This document shows, in pieces, positions 6,944 to 17,592 of a stretch of DNA of 64,000 nt. This stretch comes from Stentor coeruleus. Lineage: Eukaryota; Ciliophora; Heterotrichea; Heterotrichida; Stentoridae. Made by a program: the position numbers and the translations under genes. The notes under the pieces were generated by a model that was not told the DNA's origin, searched no databases, and saw only the letters and a list, made by a program, of their open reading frames with translations. Each line of letters starts with the position of its first letter. The stretch's first letter is position 1. Location of the stretch: contig MPUH01000189.1 in NCBI GenBank assembly GCA_001970955.1, forward strand, positions 1 through 64,000, given 5' to 3'.

Positions 6944-9619
6944 ATGTCAGGGAAAGACTCACCTATGAACGCAAATAAAGCTGAAGAAATTGTTTCTAAA
7001 AGTCCTAGTCCTAACAAAAAGCATGAAAAATATTCTAAATCTCCTCTTCGGGGAGATAAAACTGAAGGTAAAAGTCCAGACTGCAAAAAAAACAATAAAT
7101 CTTCAAGTAGACTTCAAAAACCTCCAATTGACAACAAAGATCTAGATTCTAGAAAATCTCCTATAGCCTTACGTTATGATTATATAAAAGGAAATATAGA
7201 TCGTATTAAAAAAGTCTCTTCAGAAATTGATATACCCGACTTGCAATTAGCTGAAATGATTCTTAACGATACATTAGAATCAAAACTTAGTCAAAGTCCT
7301 AGCAAAGAAAGAAGATCTAAAGGTCATAGCAGAGAAAGATCTTTAGAACAAAGCCCAAGAATACTCCAACAATCCGGAGATCTGTTATTTCCAATAAAAG
7401 ATCCTGAGATTTATGAGAAAATAGAAAAAGGTTATATGGCTACATTAAAAAATTTAGAAATAAAAGATTTAGCCATATGCGAATTACTTAAACCTAAAAA
7501 AAGCTATGAAAAAATCCAAATCGCTGAAGAAGAGAAAAAAACTATTGTTAGGAGAAACTCTTCTTCAAAAATGAAACATGAAAAAATAGAAAGGTCGCCT
7601 ATAAAACGCACTGCATCAAAGCCACAAGAAAGGCCAGGAAGTTGTGAGTTAATCACAACAAGTCTTAAAAGCCAAGAAGTTCTCGCTAATAAATTCATCA
7701 AAGAATTCGAGAAAATAATAAAAGAACTTGAAATACAAAACGAAGAAATTGATCTTAATGATACTATAACAGTCTTGACAAAACTTGAATTTATAAATAA
7801 TGAGCCTGGAACTTCATCTTTTGATAATGAAGTAAGTCAAGTTGATAAGCTTTGGAGAACTCTTGGAGGTATAACAACAGTAAAAGTATCAAGTTTGCTG
7901 ACAATGTGTTTACATGTTATGAACCTGTATAAATCTAATAGTTATTTTACTGATACAAACTGTCATAATATTAAAACTTGGTCATTGGTTAATGGGATTT
8001 ATGTATACTCACAAGAGGAAGCTTTGAAAATACATAAAAATTTCTTTAGTTTTTATCAAAACCGAAGACTTGGGTATAAAAAACGCCAGTTGGAAGAAAA
8101 ACCATTAGAAGATTGTCCTTTTAAGCCAACTATTAACAGTGCTAGTGAAGTTATTGCTTATGAAACTAGGGAAAAATTGGGAGCTATAGGTTCACAAAAA
8201 CGAGAAGAGTATTTACAACTTAAAAAAATAGAAATTGAACAGAAACGTGAGAAAATTAAAAACAAAAAGGAAGAAAATGAAATTTCAGAATGCACTTTTA
8301 AACCAACTGTAAACAATTCATTCAATAAAACGAGTACAAGTGATATGTTTAATAATACTATTGAAAAACCCCCAATTGTGAAAGAAAAACCGATAAAAAC
8401 GCAAAGTCCAAGTAAAGCTTTAAGAGAACGCCCTCAAGAAGAAAGGAAAAGGGCTTCGAGTAAAAATCTTCAAAGTCCAAATAAATTTAATCAATCAATA
8501 GAGAAGTCTGAGATTAACTTAGAAGGATATTTCCACCCAAACCTAGAGAAAAATAAAGCAAAAGAACAAAGTGAAGGGTTTTATAGTGAAAAAGTTCAGA
8601 AAGAAATACAAAGGATGAGAAAAATTAGAGAAGAAAAGAACAAAAAAGCTCAAAAACTAGAAATTGTTTCACGAAATATCCATAAAAGAACTAATTCTTT
8701 TAATGAAGATAAAAATCAAACTGTATCACCTGAAAAAAATACAAGTTTTATAACCTCAACTACCCAAAATCGTCCTGCAGCTGTTAATAGACATAAATCA
8801 AGTCATAATGATAAAAACACTGTTGAAAAGGTTAAAAACAGGAAAAATCCCCCAGTTCAAATAAAAAAAGGTAGTGGAAGTGATAGAAAATCTGAAGAAC
8901 AAAGTTTGAAAAGTGAAGAAATTGCTTTTGATAGACAAGGAAGTTATGATAAAAACCAAGAATGTTTAGAATTTATAACTTATGATGTTGAAGTTGTCAA
9001 GAATTCAGATGTTAAAGAAGATATCGCATTTATTCCTAAAACTCAATTGGATGAAAATAAAGCTGAAGTACCTTTTACTGTTGCTAATGATTGTGAAACT
9101 GATGATAAAAGATTAAGTTCGAGTTTTGGACCTTTTGCTGTAGCATCTGATAGAGAAAGTGCTGATAAAAGCTTGTGTTTAAGAGAAGGTTCTAGTATGT
9201 ATGTAGAAGAAATAGAAGATAAAATGCATATACCAAGAGAGTCTGAAGATATTATTGTTACTGAGAATGATAATATGATTAAAGGTAGTTTGGAAGAAAA
9301 ATCTGAAATAAAAAATGAAAACATGTTGCAGGGTAATTATCAAAGCATAGAGAATAATAGTCATACAATAGGGAAATCAGAAGAAACGATGAAAAAAATA
9401 GAAACGCTCGAAGAACAAAAATCAGAAAAGGCGATTTATAAACAAAAAGACCAAGAAGAAGAAAAAAACATCAATTTCACACCTGAAAACTCTTTAGAAA
9501 CTAACAAAAACGCTAATATTTCAAATGACAAACATCAAGATCTCCTTGAATTTATCAAAACCCACAACCTTCCAACAGACTCCTATGAAAAACTCAAAGA
9601 GATTTTCATGAACAAATAG
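6944..9619 (+). CDS. Large disordered/coiled-coil protein with FKPT(I/V)N motifs
   Basis: An 891-residue, highly charged protein. Residues 1-230 are Ser/Pro/Lys-rich with many KSP/SPS sites. A more ordered region (about 245-385) has conserved-looking hydrophobics and the segment HKNFFSFYQNRR. Two copies of a (D/E)C(P/T)FKPT(I/V)N motif follow, near 389-398 and 446-455. Residues 400-650 are Lys/Glu coiled coil. The C-terminal 240 residues are acidic and low-complexity and end in a short helix. CxFKPxI motifs recur in cytoskeletal and ciliary proteins of ciliates and other protists, so a cytoskeletal role is a guess. It is one uninterrupted frame on the same strand as both neighbours. Confidence 0.7.
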   Translation: MSGKDSPMNANKAEEIVSKSPSPNKKHEKYSKSPLRGDKTEGKSPDCKKNNKSSSRLQKPPIDNKDLDSRKSPIALRYDYIKGNIDRIKKVSSEIDIPDLQLAEMILNDTLESKLSQSPSKERRSKGHSRERSLEQSPRILQQSGDLLFPIKDPEIYEKIEKGYMATLKNLEIKDLAICELLKPKKSYEKIQIAEEEKKTIVRRNSSSKMKHEKIERSPIKRTASKPQERPGSCELITTSLKSQEVLANKFIKEFEKIIKELEIQNEEIDLNDTITVLTKLEFINNEPGTSSFDNEVSQVDKLWRTLGGITTVKVSSLLTMCLHVMNLYKSNSYFTDTNCHNIKTWSLVNGIYVYSQEEALKIHKNFFSFYQNRRLGYKKRQLEEKPLEDCPFKPTINSASEVIAYETREKLGAIGSQKREEYLQLKKIEIEQKREKIKNKKEENEISECTFKPTVNNSFNKTSTSDMFNNTIEKPPIVKEKPIKTQSPSKALRERPQEERKRASSKNLQSPNKFNQSIEKSEINLEGYFHPNLEKNKAKEQSEGFYSEKVQKEIQRMRKIREEKNKKAQKLEIVSRNIHKRTNSFNEDKNQTVSPEKNTSFITSTTQNRPAAVNRHKSSHNDKNTVEKVKNRKNPPVQIKKGSGSDRKSEEQSLKSEEIAFDRQGSYDKNQECLEFITYDVEVVKNSDVKEDIAFIPKTQLDENKAEVPFTVANDCETDDKRLSSSFGPFAVASDRESADKSLCLREGSSMYVEEIEDKMHIPRESEDIIVTENDNMIKGSLEEKSEIKNENMLQGNYQSIENNSHTIGKSEETMKKIETLEEQKSEKAIYKQKDQEEEKNINFTPENSLETNKNANISNDKHQDLLEFIKTHNLPTDSYEKLKEIFMNK

Positions 9620-9697
9620 ATTGCCGTATTATAATAAATCCTATTAAAAAATTCTCTCTATATTATCTTATGACACATAATAAAATAAATAAAATAT

Positions 9698-10219
9698 ATG
9701 AGCAATTTACCAACTTGGATAGTTTCAGAGCTAAAACACAGCAAGCATCAGTCAGAATCTTTCCCACCTCGTTTACGACATCTTTTTAGAAGTGAATTCA
9801 AGACCCCTGAGGTCATAAGAAATTCTCCTAAGGCTTTAAATCTTCATAAAATCTCAAAGACTTACTTAAAAAAAAAGCGACTTCCACACCTTGAGCCTAT
9901 CGAGTTTAAAAACAAATGCTCAAAGCTTTGGATGAAATTCGATTCAAGGCTTAACTCAATAGTAAGAAAATTCTCACCTAAAATAAAACAGAAAGTTGCT
10001 GAGAAAAATCCATTTTATACTCCTCAGTTGAAGTTTTACAAGAATACAAATAAAAAGAGGATTTATAATCTTAGGAGAGCTTCTAATCCTGTTCAGAATT
10101 CGTTTAGTACTGATGAAGAATGTGCAGAAAATGGAATACAGTGTGACTTAGAAAGTGAAAGTTCTGAAAATGATATAAAAATTCATGTAGCTAATTATGT
10201 GCATTATATAAATTTATAA
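9698..10219 (+). CDS. Basic protein of unknown function (173 aa)
   Basis: A 173-residue protein. Residues 1-130 are strongly basic (many Lys/Arg, with SPK and FKTPE-like sites); residues 135-165 are acidic (STDEECAEN, ESESSEND). There are no membrane helices or known motifs. It starts 78 bp after the large disordered protein, is co-oriented with it, and converges on the next gene with only 44 bp between stop codons. It may bind microtubules or nucleic acid, judging from charge alone. Confidence 0.6.
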   Translation: MSNLPTWIVSELKHSKHQSESFPPRLRHLFRSEFKTPEVIRNSPKALNLHKISKTYLKKKRLPHLEPIEFKNKCSKLWMKFDSRLNSIVRKFSPKIKQKVAEKNPFYTPQLKFYKNTNKKRIYNLRRASNPVQNSFSTDEECAENGIQCDLESESSENDIKIHVANYVHYINL

Positions 10220-10263
10220 TGATTTACCTACAAAGGCCAGAATTAGGCTAATTTTATTAAAGA

Positions 10264-10662
10264 TTATTGCATTTTAGTTCTCCGTTTCGCGTTAAGGGTT
10301 TTTTTCTGTATTTTATCTGGAGAAATATGCTTTAGTTGAGGGGTATGATTTGCTAAGTCTGACATATTAGCAAGTGATTTCGTTGTAATTTCTTGATCTT
10401 TTTGCACTGCTTCTGCAAGCTTAGTAATGGATTGAGCAGTTGTTATACGACTTTCAGCGAAGTCTAAGAGTTGGTTTATCCTATCCATTTCATCGAATTC
10501 AACCGGTTTAGAATTAACTTGTTCAATACTTTCTAAAAGTTTATTACTACTATGAACAAGATTTGCCCGATAACTTCTTGAATCTAGAGGCAATATTGTC
10601 TCCCCATAAGCTTCGGTTTGTGCACGATCTCCACAGCACATATATGATTTCACAGTTCCCAT
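10264..10662 (-). CDS. Small helical protein with MG...CC N-terminus, unknown
   Basis: A 132-residue protein beginning MGTVKSYMCCGDR. Gly2 and the nearby Cys9-Cys10 suggest N-myristoylation with palmitoylation. Residues 45-100 are heptad-like and probably helical; the last 20 residues are basic (KTLNAKRRTK). Its 3' end faces the preceding basic-protein gene with a 44-bp gap. I do not recognise the family. Confidence 0.6.
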   Translation of the reverse strand: MGTVKSYMCCGDRAQTEAYGETILPLDSRSYRANLVHSSNKLLESIEQVNSKPVEFDEMDRINQLLDFAESRITTAQSITKLAEAVQKDQEITTKSLANMSDLANHTPQLKHISPDKIQKKTLNAKRRTKMQ

Positions 10663-10851
10663 ATATTATATTTTGCCTTGTTTATATTATTCTAATAAGA
10701 TTCATTTATTTGAATTTGAAAATTCGTACTTGCATTCAAACTTTAGTTTAATTGATCTAGTTACTAGGTCGAAATTTTATTGCAAAACAATGCGAAGCTA
10801 TCTTAAAAACTAAATTTATATTTATGTAATGGCTATTCAAGAAGAGTTGTT

Positions 10852-11277
10852 ATGCTATATAATATGGACTTTGGGAAACTTGTAACTAAAGCTATGGTTT
10901 TAGTTTACTTTCTTTTCATGTCAGCCTGGCTACTTTCTGACTTTAGGTATTGGGAAAATGAGCTTCTGTTTTTATATTCACAGTTTGTCATTAGTATCCA
11001 CAAAGGAACTGGCTTTAGATTTCCAATAACAGGTAAGGCCATAGCTATTCGATCACACATAATATTACAAGCTGCAGGAACTTTAGGAGCTCTTGCTGTA
11101 TTTTTCATTATGTATGGATCAAAAAAAGCAGCAAAAGCATTATTTTTAGTCTGCATAGTTCTGACTATTTTGCATTCAATACCAGTTGATGATATCAAAC
11201 ATAAAGATATTAATGGAGAGATAATGAAATTCTTCAAATTTATAGCTGTGAATGCCGGGCTATTAAGTTTCTGCTAG
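10852..11277 (+). CDS. Small four-helix membrane protein
   Basis: A 141-residue protein with about four hydrophobic helices (roughly 12-30, 66-86, 92-108 and 122-140). Between the first two lies a short polar loop containing HKGTGFRFPITGK. Size and helix count resemble DoxX-like or similar four-helix families, but no diagnostic motif is clear, so no function is assigned. A second Met at residue 5 (10864) is an equally plausible start. Confidence 0.6.
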   Translation: MLYNMDFGKLVTKAMVLVYFLFMSAWLLSDFRYWENELLFLYSQFVISIHKGTGFRFPITGKAIAIRSHIILQAAGTLGALAVFFIMYGSKKAAKALFLVCIVLTILHSIPVDDIKHKDINGEIMKFFKFIAVNAGLLSFC

Positions 11278-11428
11278 TTAAATCTTTAAAGCCTAAAATC
11301 TATGATTGTAAATTTTATTGATTTCTTAAATATAATTTGTTTTAATATTACAAATAGAATATTCATTATACCTTCAGAGATTTGTATTTAATATTTGCTG
11401 ATTTAAGCTTTAACCTTTACCTATTTTA

Positions 11429-12790
11429 TTACTCTATATCAGTGAACTCAGTTTGATACTTTGAAATCAAAGTAAGTTCAGTGAAAGCATTCTTTAAATT
11501 TTGTTTCTTCATTTTCTGAGTGCTGATCAAACATTTCAATTTTGAGACAACTAGCAGTTTTTTATTCACTACTTGCATCCATCTAGAAATTACGATACGA
11601 GGCATATTACGTTTTGCCTCATAAACCCTTGAGAATTCAATTATGCTTATTTTTAGCTTTTCTAATTTGTCAGATGCGCACGAATAATCTGCTATTGTAG
11701 TATCAGCACTAGAAACCCCATTGTTTTTTGAAGAAAATTTATCAAAACCTTTTTGCGTAACTCCAAATATTTGAAAACTATCTCCTCTGTAAATATTACT
11801 GTCATTAGAAAATCCTGAAATATTAGGGTTTTTCTCAAGGATTGATATGCTGATAAGTGGCTTTGATAAATTTTTATAAGTCAATGTCGTTTTTTCAATG
11901 ATTTGAAGTAATTTTTCTGGGGATTTAATTTGTTTTTTCCACTTCCTAAAAGTTCTTTTGATTTTTATCTTAAAAATTTTGCAGATGTTACTGATATATG
12001 GCTTTAAACTTTGGTATTTATCTTTAGGAGTTAAGGTTGAGTTTATTAGAGGCTGGAATGATAAGATATCTTTAAAGGATTTCCCAATTTTTTTATGAAG
12101 AAGATGCGAAATTGTAAAGATAAAGTTTTTAGAAAATGAAGACTTTTTGATAATAGGAAAGGATTGGATTTTTGAATGGTGGACTTTTTTTGCCCATTTT
12201 CCAAGAACTTGCTTTTTCATACTAAAATACCTTATGCTTCCATGTAGTGTAATATTTTTAAGCAAATGACTTACTCTTGTGTTTTTGATTTTTAAACGCT
12301 TTAAAATACTTTTGATATCATTTTGTATTTTCCTGAGAAAGAATTTCCATTTCCATAAGCTCATTTGCTCAGTACAAGTTCTTGACATGAAAATTATCCT
12401 CCACGCACAATAATTAATCATCATATCTTGATCATTTTTTTCGCTTACATCTCTTCGTTCTGTAATAATGCTAGTTTCATCAGACAAGGTACAAAATATT
12501 TCACTCATTACTTTTAGGTAAATTCTTCTAAAAGCATTCACCATAGAAGTGATTTTTAAAATGTTCTCAGTAAATTTTGAAGGAAGTTGAGTTTTGTTCT
12601 CGCTTTTTAAACATTCGAGGAATGAAAAATGAAATATGATTTCTTGGTATGCTGAAATCCTTCTTTTAAGACAATTAAATAAAATCAGAATGGGTCTTCC
12701 TGTTTTGATTGTTTTGGATCGGGGAGAACCTAGATTATTGATTCGATCAGGTGAAGTTCTTAGCCCAGCATGATTACGACGCATTGGCAT
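11429..12790 (-). CDS. Basic helical protein with repeated W-K units, unknown
   Basis: A 453-residue basic protein (Lys/Arg-rich, few acidic residues) predicted to be mostly helical. Short Trp-centred units recur (WKWKFFLRK, LGKWAKKV, TFRKWKKQ, ISRWMQVV) at spacings loosely like those in Sfi1/centrin-binding or similar basal-body proteins, though too few and irregular for a call. The start MPMRRNHAG comes 32 bp after the stop of the next gene upstream on the same strand, showing how tightly genes are packed. No membrane helices. Confidence 0.65.
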   Translation of the reverse strand: MPMRRNHAGLRTSPDRINNLGSPRSKTIKTGRPILILFNCLKRRISAYQEIIFHFSFLECLKSENKTQLPSKFTENILKITSMVNAFRRIYLKVMSEIFCTLSDETSIITERRDVSEKNDQDMMINYCAWRIIFMSRTCTEQMSLWKWKFFLRKIQNDIKSILKRLKIKNTRVSHLLKNITLHGSIRYFSMKKQVLGKWAKKVHHSKIQSFPIIKKSSFSKNFIFTISHLLHKKIGKSFKDILSFQPLINSTLTPKDKYQSLKPYISNICKIFKIKIKRTFRKWKKQIKSPEKLLQIIEKTTLTYKNLSKPLISISILEKNPNISGFSNDSNIYRGDSFQIFGVTQKGFDKFSSKNNGVSSADTTIADYSCASDKLEKLKISIIEFSRVYEAKRNMPRIVISRWMQVVNKKLLVVSKLKCLISTQKMKKQNLKNAFTELTLISKYQTEFTDIE

Positions 12791-12822
12791 TGATTTATAT
12801 TATTGATTAATGAATTATTATT

Positions 12823-13266
12823 CTACGTAGTTTTATAAAGTCTATTCACACATCTCTGAACTTTTCTATGCATAGTTCTAGTAAATATTCTTTCTTTATT
12901 AGTCTTCCAGTTGGTTTGTGTACGCACAAAAAAGTCATTAGAATTTTTCACTGGAGAGTATTCACGTAAGCTATCTTTAAAAGTATTCAAGAAGTACTTA
13001 GGAGAGGTTGAAGAATGTAATCCACCATCAGAAACACGAATATAAGTATCTCTGCCAGTTCCATCAGAAATGTAGTGTAATGATCTTGTTGAAGATTTTG
13101 AGACTGAGCTTTTTGGTCGAGATGATGTTCTTTCACAGGATTTCAAACTCATCATTGGTTGAAACGTACCGCCATTATCATAAGCTATATAAGTGTCTCT
13201 GCCAGTACCATTGGTCCTATAGTATGAAGTTTTCGGCATAACTTCATGGAAAGCTTTTCTTTCCAT
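12823..13266 (-). CDS. Protein with two GTGRDTYI repeats
   Basis: A 147-residue protein containing two copies of a unit of about 24 residues: YYRTNGTGRDTYIAYDNGG (about 16-34) and HYISDGTGRDTYIRVSDGG (about 65-83). The GTGRDTYI core is identical in both, followed by a DNGG/SDGG turn. The remainder is Ser/Arg/Lys-rich. The repeat pattern is clear; I cannot name the family with certainty. Related 'DG(T/S)GRDxYI' units are, as far as I recall, found in flagellate and ciliate proteins, so a ciliary or cortical role is possible. Confidence 0.7.
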   Translation of the reverse strand: MERKAFHEVMPKTSYYRTNGTGRDTYIAYDNGGTFQPMMSLKSCERTSSRPKSSVSKSSTRSLHYISDGTGRDTYIRVSDGGLHSSTSPKYFLNTFKDSLREYSPVKNSNDFFVRTQTNWKTNKERIFTRTMHRKVQRCVNRLYKTT

Positions 13267-13507
13267 ATTATATATAATCTCTTATATTAGTGTATTAATT
13301 TCTTTATAATAGTAAATAAATATCAATTTCATTTTAAGATTTTATAGTGAACTAAAGATAAAAAGTGATTTTATTTGAGGAATTCATATTTGAAGATTAA
13401 ATTTTTCAGATATGAATACGTATATTAATTAACTAAGTAATTAGATATATAATTAAATGCTTTACAAGTTGCTAAAGAGAATAGCTTAATGATTGCTAAT
13501 CTAAGAA

Positions 13508-16500
13508 TTATTTAAATCTATGTTGCTTCTCATTGCTCTGAAACACAGTAAGAACTTGTACATGTTTTTCTAAATTCGAAACAATATCTTTTGCTGTTTT
13601 TTTCATAACCATAAAATAATACACAACTAGTATTAAAATATAAATAATAGCAATTAACTGCTGAGAAATTTCTGAAGTAATATCAGGGAATAAGCTCATC
13701 GATATAACAAATGATTTCTCAATAAAAATACTATATATTTCACTTTCTATAATCCCTTCTTTATATTCCATTTTATTTTTTGCCAAAGAATAATAATACT
13801 CAAGTTCTCTTAAATATAGCTTTAATCCTGAATCAATACCTTTAGAAACTAAAGATGGTGAACATTTTTCAATATTTAAAATTTTACAAGCATCTCCAAA
13901 CATAAGATTTTGATATTCATCAACTCTATCATTATTTTGATTCATCTCAATACTAAAGTTTATACTAAGTTTTTCAATCTCTTTATATTGTGAAATTCTC
14001 ATCATCATTTCATTTGAAGATGAGGAAATATCATAAGTTGGCATAATAACCATATAATTTGGAAGATTTACTTCATTTAAAATAGCATCACGAGTCCAAA
14101 AAAGAGTAAGAGGAGCAAGCATTCGTCTCATTCCCCCAAAGTTAGCGTTTTTGATCTCGTTTTTCAAAGTTGTTTGCATGATAGAATGAGAAACATTTAC
14201 AATAGCAACATAGTAGCCTATAGTAAAAATAACGAAAAAAATGATTTTTATAAAGTTCTTTAATGATGATATTCTATAAGGAACTTTTACAACTTTATTT
14301 GTAGTTTTTTCTGAAAACAATTCATGTTCATGTATATAATATAAACGTTCAGTAAGTTTATTACGACTGCTAATTAAAACTTCTGGCTGACAATTCATAA
14401 GATTATTCCATATTTTCTTGCTAATCCACTCGATTCTTAAAAAACAAATTATTGATATTCCTATAAGTATACAAGATGGGAAAAGGCAAAACACTTCAGC
14501 TGTGTTCATTGATTCAAACATAAAATCCAAAGCTGAGTCTAAATCATTAATAAATTGCATTGTTGTTGAGTTTAAAGTTCTTAAATAATCAGTTGGAAGA
14601 TTTCTAAGTAAGAACATCCTTTCTAATTTTACCTTATCAAAATTATTTATATCAGAATTTGCGACGATTTCTGAGTATTTGACAACTGTTTCTATAGCAT
14701 CATAAAGATTTACCTGATAACTTTTAAAATCATTGTTGTAGTATTTGAAAATATCTAAGTTGGTGTTATCAAAATAAGATTTTTCTAAACCTAAAACTGA
14801 AATGTCGATAGTTTTGTAGGAAGAAAGCAATTTTGAAAGTTCTTGTGAAGAGTTAAATAGAGACTCTTTGTAAAAAGATGCGGTATTAGCAACTTGAATA
14901 CCTTGGCTTATAAGCTCTAAAGATTGAGTGTTGGATAATATTAGGCAAGATAAAAATCTCATGAAACCAACATCTAGAATTAAACTACTCAGTGATGTCA
15001 AATTGCCAACTAATTTGTATGTTATCAAAAAAATTGTTAAAACAATGATAAACTGCATAAAAAATATCCCTTTGACTGAATAGTTGAGAAACCTTGCAAA
15101 CTTCAGTGCGTCACTAATTTGTGAGTTTTCATAAGTAATACTATCATCTTCATCACTTTCTAATTCAATAGTTTTTTTCCTTGTTTCTGTAGCATTTTCT
15201 TCAATTATAGTAGTAAAATAACCCTCAATTCTTAACTTTTTAGACTTTAGACTTTCTGAATTATTCTTGGTGTTTTCTATAAAATATATAATCATCAGTG
15301 TGCATCCATCAATCGTCAACAAGCTTTTTTTCATAATCAACTCTTTCCCTGTTTCTTTATAGTCAAAAATATGGTCAAAATCGTTTTCAAGCAAATATTT
15401 GTCAAGATTTGGTATGGAAGTATATATATTTCCATTAAGATCTGGAAACCACATGCGAACTTTTATTGATACACTATAAATAACACCTTCAGGCGAACAG
15501 AGGATGAGGTTCTTTGCTGGGAGCATTGGTTTAAAACTTGCTATAAAAAAAGGATAAGATTTATGGAAAGCAATTCTAAAATGCATAACAACTTCAACAC
15601 AATTATTTTGTGAATCTAAAAGAAACAAATGTTCTCTCATTAACTCAGTGGAATTTCTATAAAAAAGGAAGCGCAATAAAACATTGTCATGTATAACATC
15701 AAAAGGAGGAGGTATAAGTTCAGTAAAATTCGTTCCTATAAATTTTGATGTCTCACTTATACTTAGCAATTGGAATAAAGATGTATTTGCATATACAATT
15801 GTCCCTATATTATCATAGCACCCACTAACTATCATTACAGGGCCTGATTTATCAAAATAAGTCATTTCTCTATTTAAACGCATTTCGGTATTTGATGAAA
15901 GATTGCTTATTTTTAGTATACTAGCACCTTCGCTGATATTTAAGATATCTTTAAGCATACTCCCATAAATTTTACTGAAATCTTTTTCCATACCGAATTT
16001 TTTCTTTATTATTCCAGCAATTTCTTTATATTTAAGAATCTTTTCCCCAATATTCCTCATTTCTTGCTCAATAACTTTATTTGGTGTTTTTCTAGTAAGT
16101 TTTATAGTAAAATCAATAAAAAAAGNTTCCTCATTTCTTGCTCAATAACTTTATTTGGTGTTTTTCTAGTAAGTTTTATAGTAAAATCAACTAAAGACAT
16201 GAGAATATTGTAATCCATATCCTTGAAATCATTTAAATAATTATAATACCTTACAAGTTCTAAAGAGCTTATTTTCCTCCCTTTATTAGCATGTTCATCA
16301 AAAACTATAAACATTAAAAACTGTGATTCAATCCTAAATTTATAACAATTCTCATCTTTTTGTACTTCCCCAACCAAAGTTCTAATCAAAAAATACTTAC
16401 TAGCATTAACTTTAGCTATTTTCAAAAGTGCTAAATGACGATCTTTTATATATTTATCTATGACAAATGATTCCCAAACATACTGCATTGAAAATGAAAA

Positions 16501-17592
16501 AAAATACTTGTTCGCATACTTGAAATGTTCGAATATTTTTTCCTTCCTTTCTTCAAAACTATCATTATTACTAAAAAGATAATATCTTAACCTTAATTCA
16601 TGTATATACGCATTTGCCGAATAAGTTTGTCTCTTGATAACCAAAATACGTGTTTTTATAACTTCATAACTTATTATATAGCTTGCAAAAAATAATATTA
16701 TAAAATTGAAGTCTAGTATATGATGATTTTCATTTTCCTTGCCGATAATAAGAAGAATAGAGGCAGAAATAACTGAAATCCAACTATGAAAGTTGATAAT
16801 ATTGTATATATATGATAAATAAGGAAGGTAATAATAATAACATAAAGCTAAATACCCAGAACCTATTGCTAGCATATACAAAAAATATTGAGTATTTGCA
16901 ATAATTTTCATTGCGCATAACAATAAAAGAAAGACTTGCTCGTTAATCTGAACTATCGAATGCACCCGGGTATGGGTTTTTTCAATAAACTTAGGCTTGT
17001 TTCCGAATAAAATATCTAAAACTAAGTTAATATGCATAACTGCTGTTAACAGGACAATAATAAGTCGCAAGTTGCTGTCATTTAATTTAGTTAAATTGTT
17101 GTATTCGCTTTCTGCTAAATCCTGCCCTGTAAAAACTCCAAAATTATAAAACCCGTAGATTGTAAAAGGTACTTGCAATATATAATAAGTCACCCAAGAT
17201 GTCATCTTACTTAATTGCAATGGAATTGTTAAAAGCCAAGTTTTTTTATAGAGCAACTGAATAAAAACTATTGCTTTAGAAAGCGTGTTTATTGCAATGA
17301 AAAGTATTTGTAAAATAGAAAAATATTGTGCGTAGTTTAAGTTGATAAGAAGAATATCAATTCTTACTATATATAAAATATAATTGAGATACCCTGTGGT
17401 TTTGTAGTTGTTAATAAAGTATCCTGAATATATAGGAATTGATATTAAGGTAAGTTGTCGTAAAAGTAGGCCAATTGCTTCAAAAATGAATTTGGATTTT
17501 TTTGACATTTTTGAGTGGAGCATCAGAAGTGAGTATAGTCGAAAGAGAACTTTTTTCCAACTAGGCACGTCGTCTGGTAATAGGTTTGGCAT
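13508..17592 (-). CDS. TmcB/TmcC-like multi-membrane PAS protein (split by assembly join)
   Basis: This appears as two frames (17592-16102 and 16060-13508) only because the assembly repeats 64 bp around an N at 16126. Counting the duplicated block once (74 nt less) puts both halves in the same frame and gives about 1336 residues. Residues 1-330 carry about nine membrane helices. A helical linker follows, then a PAS-like domain at about 545-660 (IVSGCYDNIGTIVYANTSLF start), a membrane helix near 815-835, a long non-cytosolic segment and further helices near 1030, 1130 and 1310. This arrangement matches the 'tiny macrocysts' TmcB/TmcC PAS family, which is strongly expanded in ciliates. The molecular role is unknown, perhaps sensory. 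The TATAAATATG start context matches neighbouring genes. Confidence 0.75.
16053..16190. repeat. 64-bp direct duplication around an N (assembly join)
   Basis: 16053-16116 and 16127-16190 are identical 64-bp copies (TTCCTCATTTCTTGCTC...AAAATCAA). They are separated by ATAAAAAAA-like sequence and a single N at 16126. A duplication abutting an N indicates two contig ends that overlap but were not merged. It splits the TmcB-like gene artificially. Confidence 0.95.
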
